The notes beneath the pieces were generated by a model. It ran no database searches, was not told the origin of the DNA, and worked only from the letters and a program-made list of their open reading frames with translations. Shown piece by piece: positions 41,423 through 49,261 of a DNA stretch of 64,000 bases; position 1 is the first letter of the stretch, and each line of letters opens with the position of its first letter. This DNA is from Niabella drilacis. Its GTDB lineage: Bacteria > Bacteroidota > Bacteroidia > Chitinophagales > Chitinophagaceae. A program made the translations under genes and the position numbers. The stretch is taken from NCBI RefSeq assembly GCF_900101395.1, contig NZ_FMZO01000006.1, forward strand, positions 62,001 to 126,000. The letters are read 5' to 3'.

Positions 41423-43006
41423 TCATTGAAACTGAAAGGCGTAGAGATCTGCATCTTTGAGAACAAAACGTAATTTAACGGCCTTCCCCTGCAGCGGGGA
41501 AAGATCACTGCCCTTTTTCCACTCCACCTTCCGGCTGATCGTATCCCCGAATACCGGGTAGCAATCATCCAGTGTAAAGCCTTTCACCGGCCGGTTGGTT
41601 GCTGCATCAATCACCTCCACCTGTATGCCCCCTGCCGCGGAAGTAGAAAAGTTAAGGCTGAGCGAATTCCCTTTAAAAATGATCGGCCTGGTCACCAGTT
41701 CCCCGCCGCTAAGGGGTGCATTGACAGAAACAAAGCCATCAAGCCGAAGCGTATAACGCCTCAGGTAACTCGCCCTGTCTTTCCAGTAATGTTCCGTTGC
41801 ATAAAGTGATAATTCATTGGGTGCTCCGGGGTCTGCCGCTTTTGTTTCCACCAGATGCCAGCCAATATACTGGTCTCCGTAGGTCCAGGTGCCGTTCCGC
41901 TCTATACCGGGTCTTAAAAAGGCCTCATTCCACCTTTTAAAGTTCACGCCATCCCGGCTGGCCATCAGCAGCGACTCCGTTAATGCCGTGCCATAGCGCA
42001 ACGATTTAGCAGCCCGTTTTTCCCGCTCTTCAAGCTCAGGTAAGGCTTTCATAGAAGGAGACCAACCTCTTTCAATATACCGGGCGGGAAAGCCCAGCAA
42101 TATATGTGGTGCCCGGTAGTAGGGCTTAATCTGATTGGTATACAACTCTTCTTCCGGCGAGTCTTCATATTGTATGTTCGCCTGCTCTGTCCAATGAATA
42201 AAGTCTTTTGAAACTGCGGTCCGGATCAGCCGTTTACCAATATAAGGTTTATCCGGTGTTCCCTTTGAAAAGAACCGCCAGTAGGCCCGGTATTCCTTTT
42301 TGTCAGCATCCCAGAATGCGAGGTTCTGCGAATCAAATGCCCCGTCTTTAATAATATAATCATCACTCATCAAATTCCAGTGAATCCCGTCGGCAGATTT
42401 AAAAGCTATTAATCCCTGGTCTATCAGCAATGCCTTATATTTCGCATCGGCCGGTGCATCGGGGTTATCATCTTTGAAGACTGCAGGGTGCCCGGCATTC
42501 AGGTTAAACTTCCCCATTTTGCCACTTACAAAAACAATATTATTATTCCGGGAGCCTTTGAATTCATACAGCCCAAGATCAGGTTTTGTCCAGTGGATTC
42601 CGTCTTCACTTTCTGCATAGGCGCAGTACAACGGATGCGCGGTCGTCAGGTCGCTGCTTGCCTCATGTTGCCAGGCTTTGTAATACATCTTATACTTATC
42701 GCCATCTTTAAAGATACTGTGATAGCCGCTGCCACTGCCCTCCCACGGCTGATCATGTATCATCACGATTTCCCTGGGCTGCGGGTGATGCAATACGATC
42801 TTCCCTCCACCGGTCAGTCTGTCAATAAGATACCCATCCACAAATAGCTCCAGCCTTGACCCAATATTTACAGGAGGGACGGGCTTCTCTTTTGTGACCG
42901 GGTCACCAGGTACAGCGGTCCCTGCCCGGGCACCTTCAGTTACAAGTCCTGCACAAAAAAAGACCGCAACAAAATAAACGGTTGTTCGTAAAAAGAAGTT
43001 GTTCAT
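41423..43006 (-). CDS. Exported five-bladed propeller protein (GH32/GH43-superfamily-like)
   Basis: The 527-aa protein has an N-terminal membrane/signal segment (about 8-28). The body shows repeats ending in GIHW, IHW or similar (YAESEDGIHWTKPDLGLYEF, KSADGIHWNL, VSKDFIHWTEQ, MASRDGVNFKRW), as in the five-bladed furanosidase-type propellers. A C-terminal beta-sandwich (about 425-525) follows. Catalytic acids are not assigned. It follows susD after 47 bases and should act in the periplasm or at the cell surface on the imported or attached substrate. Confidence 0.6.
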   Translation of the reverse strand: MNNFFLRTTVYFVAVFFCAGLVTEGARAGTAVPGDPVTKEKPVPPVNIGSRLELFVDGYLIDRLTGGGKIVLHHPQPREIVMIHDQPWEGSGSGYHSIFKDGDKYKMYYKAWQHEASSDLTTAHPLYCAYAESEDGIHWTKPDLGLYEFKGSRNNNIVFVSGKMGKFNLNAGHPAVFKDDNPDAPADAKYKALLIDQGLIAFKSADGIHWNLMSDDYIIKDGAFDSQNLAFWDADKKEYRAYWRFFSKGTPDKPYIGKRLIRTAVSKDFIHWTEQANIQYEDSPEEELYTNQIKPYYRAPHILLGFPARYIERGWSPSMKALPELEEREKRAAKSLRYGTALTESLLMASRDGVNFKRWNEAFLRPGIERNGTWTYGDQYIGWHLVETKAADPGAPNELSLYATEHYWKDRASYLRRYTLRLDGFVSVNAPLSGGELVTRPIIFKGNSLSLNFSTSAAGGIQVEVIDAATNRPVKGFTLDDCYPVFGDTISRKVEWKKGSDLSPLQGKAVKLRFVLKDADLYAFQFQ

Positions 43007-43053
43007 TTACTATTCACTTTTATTAGGATTTCTAAATCAATTTACAAATACTT

Positions 43054-44832
43054 TCACGGATGGTCCCAGCCTGCATTTTGCTGAAGGTTGGGATTGATCA
43101 GTAATTCATTATAGGGTATGGGAGCAAAATATTTATAGTCATCAAATTGACGGACCATATTCGCCTGCCAGAGTATGCGGCCATGATCACCCAATGACAA
43201 CTTCGTTGTTTTATTATCAATAACGAAATAATAGACCCCGGCCACAGGATTGGCGGGATTGGCCGCAACAAACGACACGTCTGCTTTCCCGTCCTCGTTG
43301 AGATCATACAGCTTATTCATTTCCGGAACATACATACCATCCTTTTCCTTTTCCAGGAGCTTAGCTGCCTTCCAGCGCTTCAGGTCATCGTACCGGAACC
43401 CTTCTGCTACCAGCTCTATAGCGCGTTCTCGCCGGATCTCCATCACCGGAACAGAATTGATATCCGTATAAAAATTATCTTTCAGGTAGCCGTCTACGGT
43501 AGCCGGCATCGCCGTATTGGTAATACCCGCCCGCTGTCTTAGTAATGCAATAGTCTTATTCCAGTCGCCCCCGGTCAAATCGCCCGCTTCCGCTTTTGCT
43601 TCGGCGTAGTTCAATAACACTTCCGCATACCGGATGATCGGGATTGAATTATAACCCTGCCCGTTAAGATCATATGCCTTATCATCAATTGAAAACTTGA
43701 GGATCTGATAGCCGGTATAGGCCGCTCCCAGATAAGGAGCGGCGGCGCTTCCATCTGTCCGTTTGTACCCGGGAGTCCTGATTGTTTGTGCGAGCCGGGC
43801 ATCCCTGCCTTTTACTTCCCCCGAAAACCGGATCGTATCAAAACCGGGTTTATCCGTAAACGGTGTGCCGTCAATATTCAGATACGTATTCATAAACCGC
43901 TTGATCAGCACGGGCTGATACTGGCCATAGTCCGAGAAGAACCCTGTTACGTTATTCCATTTTTTTAAATTGTTGTTATAAACAGCGGCCAGCATTACCT
44001 CCGCGCTTACAGGATTTTCACTGATAAAAAGGCTCCGGTAATCCTTTGCAGGGTTATTGGAAGATACCAGGCTGTATAAATTGCTGTTCATGATTTCCGC
44101 GGCGGCATCTGCGGCATCTTTAAGCCAGGCATTGGCTGATGCGGCAAGTCCCAGTTCCGGATGGTATTTTCTAAACGTACCTTCAAACAAACAGATCCGG
44201 GACTTCAGGGCCAATGCAACCCACTTGGTTATGTTGGATGCGCTGTTGTCCTTTTTATCACTGATCGTTTGAACAGCTCCGTTGATATCGGCGAGAACAG
44301 AATCCATTACCAGAGTCCGGGGATCTGCTTTTTTATAGAGAAGGGAATCGCCCGACGTAAGTACTTTCCCGTACCAGGGTACGTTTCCGAACCGTTTCAC
44401 TTTATCAAAATAAAACCAGGCGCGGAAAAATCTTGCGATCCCTCCAAAATGCTCCTTCCGCGCATCCGGAACAGGAGCCGCCCTGTAGTGTTCAAGAAAA
44501 TAGTTGATATTCCTGAGGTTGCCCCAATCCCATCCCTGCGCAACTTTACTGGTGTAACCGCCGGTAAGGTACGGCAGGTTTTGACTCCAGGCAGTCACAT
44601 CGCTCATGATATCGCCACTGATATAATAATCTTCCAGTGTGCCGGCATTGGCTCCGGTTATTTTTAACGCATTGGGCAACATCTGGTAAAATGAATTGAC
44701 GTATAGTTGTAAATTCTGCTCAGATGAAAAGGCCTGGGAAGGTGTTAAAGAATCAACAGGATTTTTATCCAGCACTTTTTTGCAGGCGCCCAATAAAAAA
44801 CAAAAGGCAATAATAAAAGTTAAATGTCTCAT
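43054..44832 (-). CDS. SusD/RagB-family nutrient-binding lipoprotein
   Basis: The 592-aa protein starts with a lipoprotein signal whose Cys is in LLGACKKVLDK (about 17). The N-terminal region has NPVDSLTPSQAFSSEQNLQLY and TPR-like helices; the C-terminal signature is MEIRRERAIELVAEGFRYDDLKRWKAAK, the RagB/SusD family hallmark. It caps the SusC pore on the cell surface and helps capture the substrate. It lies 21 bases after susC. Confidence 0.95.
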   Translation of the reverse strand: MRHLTFIIAFCFLLGACKKVLDKNPVDSLTPSQAFSSEQNLQLYVNSFYQMLPNALKITGANAGTLEDYYISGDIMSDVTAWSQNLPYLTGGYTSKVAQGWDWGNLRNINYFLEHYRAAPVPDARKEHFGGIARFFRAWFYFDKVKRFGNVPWYGKVLTSGDSLLYKKADPRTLVMDSVLADINGAVQTISDKKDNSASNITKWVALALKSRICLFEGTFRKYHPELGLAASANAWLKDAADAAAEIMNSNLYSLVSSNNPAKDYRSLFISENPVSAEVMLAAVYNNNLKKWNNVTGFFSDYGQYQPVLIKRFMNTYLNIDGTPFTDKPGFDTIRFSGEVKGRDARLAQTIRTPGYKRTDGSAAAPYLGAAYTGYQILKFSIDDKAYDLNGQGYNSIPIIRYAEVLLNYAEAKAEAGDLTGGDWNKTIALLRQRAGITNTAMPATVDGYLKDNFYTDINSVPVMEIRRERAIELVAEGFRYDDLKRWKAAKLLEKEKDGMYVPEMNKLYDLNEDGKADVSFVAANPANPVAGVYYFVIDNKTTKLSLGDHGRILWQANMVRQFDDYKYFAPIPYNELLINPNLQQNAGWDHP

Positions 44833-44853
44833 ACATTTCTTTTTAGTTGTTCA

Positions 44854-47800
44854 TTACAAGCCGATATTAATTCCGAATGTATAGGTCTTCAATATCGGAT
44901 AAGCATTACCATCTGTGCTGGCCTGAACCGGGCTGATCAGCTCGGGATCGATATTACCATTGATCCTGGACATGGGTGTATAGGTCCAGATGTTTTCTCC
45001 AGACAAATAAACCTGTACGTTCTCCAGCCGGGCTTTCCGGAGGAGCGCCTTCGGAAGGGAATATCCAACCGTTAAATTTTTCAAACGTATATAGCTGGCA
45101 TTTTGAAGATATCTGGTTTGCGGCTGCAATTCCCTTTCACCATAGGGCATAGGGCCTCTGTACCGGGGCCAGTACGAATTGGGATCATTTCCGTTCAGCG
45201 TCCAGTTATTCTTCAGGGTTGCCGCTGGAATGGTTCCATACCAAACAGAATACTGCCCCCAGAATTCCGTAGCACCGTAGGAGGGGTACCAATCTCTTTT
45301 GCCAATGCCCTGGAAGAATGCCGATAAAAACAACTGGTTCCAGTCAACATTGGTTGTGATCCCATAACTATACCGGGGTGTGGAATTTCCGATAATGCTC
45401 CAGTCGCCATGATCCTTCAGCGTACCGAGTCCTTTATTGATCTTGCCATCGTTATTCAGATCTTTGAATTTAATATCCCCCGGCAATACTTTATTCCCGG
45501 ATGAAACAATTACAGCGCTCTGATCGGCGTGATTTGCAATATCCTCCTCGGAAGCAAAAAGGCCCTCAGTTGTATATCCCCAGATATCGCCAACCCGCTG
45601 CCCTACATAATAGTTGGTAATAAAAGTGTTGGGATCCGGTGCAAGCAGTCCTGTGGGATTATTATACTTTGTTATATAGGAAACATTATCGGCCAGCGTT
45701 AAACGGATCATATAATTAACGGGTTTGGCCGTCCTGATCTGGTCGCTCCAGGCAACAGACAGTTCAAAGCCGGTGGTCTTCAGATCGGCATAGTTTCCCC
45801 TGGGTGCGCCGGCCCCGAATACCGCAGGCAATACAGGGCCAATAGTGATCATATCCGTAGTCATACGCCGGTACCAGTCAAAAGACCCCGACAATCTTCT
45901 TTTAAGCATTTCGATATCCATTCCAAAATCCGTTGTGGTCGATTTTTCCCACGTAAAATTATCTGCAAGAACGGCGGGGTTGGTAATATATGCAGGGTAC
46001 AATCCCGAAATAACTACCGGGGAAAGCCTTGCTTTTAGCTGTTCTACATACAGGTAAGGATCAATCTGGCTATTACCAAGAGCGCCATAGGAAACCCTGA
46101 ACTTCAGGTTATCCAGCCATGCGCTGGACCCTTTCATGAAGCGTTCCTCCGTAACTCTCCACCCTGCAGATATGGAAGGGAAAAAGCCAAACTGCTGCGA
46201 CGCCGGGAATTTCGAAGATCCGTCATAACGCCCGTTCAACTCCAGCAGGTATTTGCCCGCAAAGCTGTAATTAATCCGCGAGAACACACCTGATGTGGCC
46301 CATTCATTTCCTCCGCCCGTAAGCTGGATATTCTGGCCGGCAGCAAGGTTAAAGTCTGTCAGGTCCGGTACCAGTAAGTTATCGCGGTACACAAAAAGGT
46401 TTTTCAGCTGGCTGATTTCGGTGTTGGTACCCACCATGATCTTGAAATCATTCTTTCCAAAGGACTGACTAAAATCTGTATAAAGATTATAGGCGGTATA
46501 GGTTGTCTTTTGCTGCGTATTCGACATTGCAGAAGTGCCCAGTGTAAGGATCTCGCCGGGTTTTACGCTGTAGGGAACCACTACACTCTTATTGATCACA
46601 TCCGAAGTCGTTTGCTGATGGGAGAAATCGCCCCGGATGGACCATTTATTTTTTATCAGTGTGGCGATAAAAGAGATATTATTCCGCACAAAAGAGCTGT
46701 TGGTTTCGGCTTTGGCGCCCCCGATCATTTGCCCCAGGCTACCGGCAGCAGTCCGGGTAAGGGATCCGTCAGGATTATATAACATCGCCATAGGAACAAT
46801 ATAACCGCCTACGTTCAATGTGTTCCAGATATTCCCGTTATTAAATGGATCTGTATACTGGTAATTTGAAAAATCATTATTCGTATTGATCCGCAGCCAA
46901 TCGGTTGCCTGAACACCTCCTTTTACCCGCAGATTATACTTATGATATTGATCGCCCCTGATCCTGTATAATCCACCCTGGCCGTAGTAATTACCGGAAA
47001 CAGCATAATCCACTTTATCGGTTCCGCCGGACACGCTGACGGCATGCTGGGTGGAAGGAATGGACGATGCATACAGTTCATTAAACCAGTCGGTATTTCC
47101 ATAATACATATAGTTACCTGTTGCCGGATCTGTACTCACATCGGGCAGAGCCCCCGGATGCTGGGAACGGTAAAGCAGGGAATCCAGGTAGCTGGAGGAA
47201 AACAGAAGACCGCTGCCACCTATTGTTGAAGGCAGGGTTGTATAATCCGTCCAGGAGGTATAGGACTCTTTGAACATTTTTGCCCATAAGTAGCCTTCGG
47301 TGACCATTTTTTGTTTGATCGTCCGCTCCGCATGTGAATAGCTGCCGGAATAATGAATCTTCGGCCTGGACTTACTTGCTGTTTTTGTGGTGATCAGTAC
47401 TACTCCAAAAGCGCCCCTGGAACCATATATGGCAGCCGAGGCGGCGTCCTTCAGCACGGTAACGCTGGCGATGTCGTTCGGATTCAAAAACAGGGGATCG
47501 CCTACAACCCCGTCTATCAATACCAGGGCGCTTCCTCCTGCCCCAATGGATGTAAGCCCGCGGATATTATAGGCGGGATTAGCAGTAGGCCGTCCATCCT
47601 TGTACCCAATGTTAAGATTGGGGATCGCACCCTGGAGTGACCGGGAGGCGTTGGGAACCGGCCGGTTCTCAAAATACCGGCTATCTACCTGTTCTACTGC
47701 TCCTGTAAGATTGATCTTTTTCTGCCGGCCATACCCCACCACTACTACATCTTCCAGCTCCTGGGATTCTCGCTGCAGTGTTATATCGATTACAGACCTT

Positions 47801-48123
47801 CCGCCTGCTACTATCTCCGTAGCAGCATAGCCAACACCGGAGACCAGCAATACAGGATCAGCCGAGCCTGGCACTATGGCGTACCGGCCTGCATTATCTG
47901 TAACTGCACCCGTTTGCGTGCCTTTTATTATAATGGAAATACCGGACAATGGTTCCTGAGCGCTGTTCCTGACCGTACCTTTTATTTCCCCCGTATTCTG
48001 ACCATAAAAGCAGTTAGAACACAAGAGAAATACGGTCTGGATCAGAAAGACCCTGATAAACGCCTTACGGCCCGGGCGCTGGAACCGGCGCCGCAACACC
48101 CTAAATGCAGACAAGCTTCTCAT
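44854..48123 (-). CDS. SusC/RagA-family TonB-dependent outer membrane transporter
   Basis: The 1089-aa protein has a signal region, then a CarboxypepD_reg-like domain (about 47-120) and the TonB box-like LEDVVVVGYG. The plug follows (NLTGAVEQVDS, then NIRGLTSIGAGGSALVLIDG), and the 22-strand barrel ends FGINIGL. No N-terminal STN domain is present, so signalling through an anti-sigma factor is unlikely; control by the divergent GntR regulator fits better. It is the first gene of the 16-gene run. Confidence 0.95.
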   Translation of the reverse strand: MRSLSAFRVLRRRFQRPGRKAFIRVFLIQTVFLLCSNCFYGQNTGEIKGTVRNSAQEPLSGISIIIKGTQTGAVTDNAGRYAIVPGSADPVLLVSGVGYAATEIVAGGRSVIDITLQRESQELEDVVVVGYGRQKKINLTGAVEQVDSRYFENRPVPNASRSLQGAIPNLNIGYKDGRPTANPAYNIRGLTSIGAGGSALVLIDGVVGDPLFLNPNDIASVTVLKDAASAAIYGSRGAFGVVLITTKTASKSRPKIHYSGSYSHAERTIKQKMVTEGYLWAKMFKESYTSWTDYTTLPSTIGGSGLLFSSSYLDSLLYRSQHPGALPDVSTDPATGNYMYYGNTDWFNELYASSIPSTQHAVSVSGGTDKVDYAVSGNYYGQGGLYRIRGDQYHKYNLRVKGGVQATDWLRINTNNDFSNYQYTDPFNNGNIWNTLNVGGYIVPMAMLYNPDGSLTRTAAGSLGQMIGGAKAETNSSFVRNNISFIATLIKNKWSIRGDFSHQQTTSDVINKSVVVPYSVKPGEILTLGTSAMSNTQQKTTYTAYNLYTDFSQSFGKNDFKIMVGTNTEISQLKNLFVYRDNLLVPDLTDFNLAAGQNIQLTGGGNEWATSGVFSRINYSFAGKYLLELNGRYDGSSKFPASQQFGFFPSISAGWRVTEERFMKGSSAWLDNLKFRVSYGALGNSQIDPYLYVEQLKARLSPVVISGLYPAYITNPAVLADNFTWEKSTTTDFGMDIEMLKRRLSGSFDWYRRMTTDMITIGPVLPAVFGAGAPRGNYADLKTTGFELSVAWSDQIRTAKPVNYMIRLTLADNVSYITKYNNPTGLLAPDPNTFITNYYVGQRVGDIWGYTTEGLFASEEDIANHADQSAVIVSSGNKVLPGDIKFKDLNNDGKINKGLGTLKDHGDWSIIGNSTPRYSYGITTNVDWNQLFLSAFFQGIGKRDWYPSYGATEFWGQYSVWYGTIPAATLKNNWTLNGNDPNSYWPRYRGPMPYGERELQPQTRYLQNASYIRLKNLTVGYSLPKALLRKARLENVQVYLSGENIWTYTPMSRINGNIDPELISPVQASTDGNAYPILKTYTFGINIGL

Positions 48124-48161
48124 TGTAAAAATTTTGTTTAATAAATGGCGGACAGTTATCG

Positions 48162-48182
48162 TTAATATGTATTACATATTAA
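48162..48182. promoter_or_regulatory. Operator 1: 21-bp perfect palindrome at the susC promoter
   Basis: TTAATATGTA, one T, and TACATATTAA form a perfect palindrome with 10-bp arms and a GTATTAC core. It lies directly downstream of the predicted susC -7 box, where a bound protein would block transcription. The GT-n-n-n-AC core fits the binding form of FadR-type GntR regulators. Confidence 0.75.
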
Positions 48183-48184
48183 CA

Positions 48185-48216
48185 CGAATATAAACGCTCC
48201 GCTTCTATTTGCCAAA
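48185..48216 (-). promoter_or_regulatory. Promoter of the susC operon
   Basis: On the minus strand TTTG (48213-48216), a 20-base spacer, and TATATTCG (48185-48192) fit the -33/-7 consensus with one mismatch in the -7 box. The palindromic operator begins three bases downstream. Confidence 0.6.
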
Positions 48217-48230
48217 TATTTTTAAAAAAA

Positions 48231-48242
48231 GTAGTACATATT
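48231..48242. promoter_or_regulatory. Operator 2 (GTAGTACATATT)
   Basis: The core GTAGTAC with the flank ATATT matches one arm of operator 1 (GTATTACATATT) with one difference. It lies upstream of the susC -33 box, 62 bases from operator 1, close to six helical turns. Confidence 0.55.
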
Positions 48243-48398
48243 TGATATTATGAATGAGCCCTGCACCTATCTGATGCCGCGTTCTTATAGCCATTTTATG
48301 CATAAAACAGCTCCTATTGTTCCTTTTCCAGCAATCCGCTTCCGAAACAGGACTTTCGGGCATAGGGCTTTCAACCGTCGTTCTCATACATTTAAAAA

Positions 48399-48410
48399 GT
48401 AGTACATATT
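48399..48410. promoter_or_regulatory. Operator 3 (GTAGTACATATT)
   Basis: The same 12 bases as operator 2, again after an A-run, lie 168 bases further on, near the -33 region of the gntR promoter. This would allow autoregulation of the regulator gene. Confidence 0.55.
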
Positions 48411-48431
48411 CGCTTATTAAGTTGCTTTTTA

Positions 48432-48439
48432 TATCTTTG
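48432..48439 (+). promoter_or_regulatory. -7 element of the gntR gene
   Basis: TATCTTTG matches TAnnTTTG and lies 23 bases upstream of the start codon. The -33 element is weak (ATTC at 48408-48411) and overlaps operator 3. Confidence 0.5.
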
Positions 48440-48462
48440 GTGCTTAAAAATCTGCTACGTAT

Positions 48463-49176
48463 ATGTCACTATATAACCTACGACCGGTAGAAACATTAAC
48501 CCAGGTTGACAAAATTGAAATGAGTTTACAGGAATACCTGCGCACAGAAAATTTTCAGCCCGGCGATCCGCTGCCCAAGGAAATGGAGCTGGCCAAAGCC
48601 ATGGGAGTAAGCCGTACAGCCATCCGGGAAGCACTTTCCCGGTTCCGGACGCTGGGGATTATTGAATCCCGCAAAAACAGGGGAATGCTGATCGCCCGTC
48701 CTGATGTTTTCAATATTGTAGGGCGCATACTCACCCCGCAGTTGTTGGATGAAGATACTTTAAATGAAATTTTTGAAATGCGCCTGGTGATCGAGGTGGG
48801 ATTGGGGGATCTCCTCTTTTTGCGCAGACATAACATTGATTTTAAAAAACTCAATGATATCATTAAAAAAGAACAGAAAGCCACTCAAAAAATCGAAATC
48901 GTAAAATACGATATTGAGTTTCATTCTATGCTTTATCAATTTTCGGGGAATGAGACCATCATGCGTTTTCAAAAAATGTTGCTCCCGATATTCGACCACG
49001 TATATGCCAAACTCAGCGAATCCTCAGACGCGTATTCAAAAAATGCCATCGAAGAAAAAGACCCCGTAACACACCAGGACCTGGTGAACACGCTTAAAGA
49101 CGGCACTCTGGAAACATTCAGAAGCCAAATGCGTAAACACCTGATGGTCTATTTCAGAAAAGTGAATACAGACTAA
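48463..49176 (+). CDS. GntR-family transcriptional regulator, FadR subgroup (FCD domain)
   Basis: The 237-aa protein has an N-terminal winged helix (about 15-80) with PLPKEMELAKAMGVSRTAIREALSR-type recognition helix sequence, read in two parts: LPKEMELAKAMGVS and RTAIREALSRF. The C-terminal FCD domain (about 100-235) has the metal/ligand-binding residues in DIEFHSMLYQFSG, THQDLVNTL and MRKHLMVYF. FadR-type regulators bind organic acids and usually repress catabolic operons until the inducer is present. It is divergent from susC with three related operator sites between them. Confidence 0.9.
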   Translation: MSLYNLRPVETLTQVDKIEMSLQEYLRTENFQPGDPLPKEMELAKAMGVSRTAIREALSRFRTLGIIESRKNRGMLIARPDVFNIVGRILTPQLLDEDTLNEIFEMRLVIEVGLGDLLFLRRHNIDFKKLNDIIKKEQKATQKIEIVKYDIEFHSMLYQFSGNETIMRFQKMLLPIFDHVYAKLSESSDAYSKNAIEEKDPVTHQDLVNTLKDGTLETFRSQMRKHLMVYFRKVNTD

Positions 49177-49261
49177 CCACGCGGTTTGTGGCTACCGGCC
49201 TTCAGTTATCAGCAATCAGTTTTTAGTCAGCTGATTCGCCCGAATGTGGAAACCGACCCGT

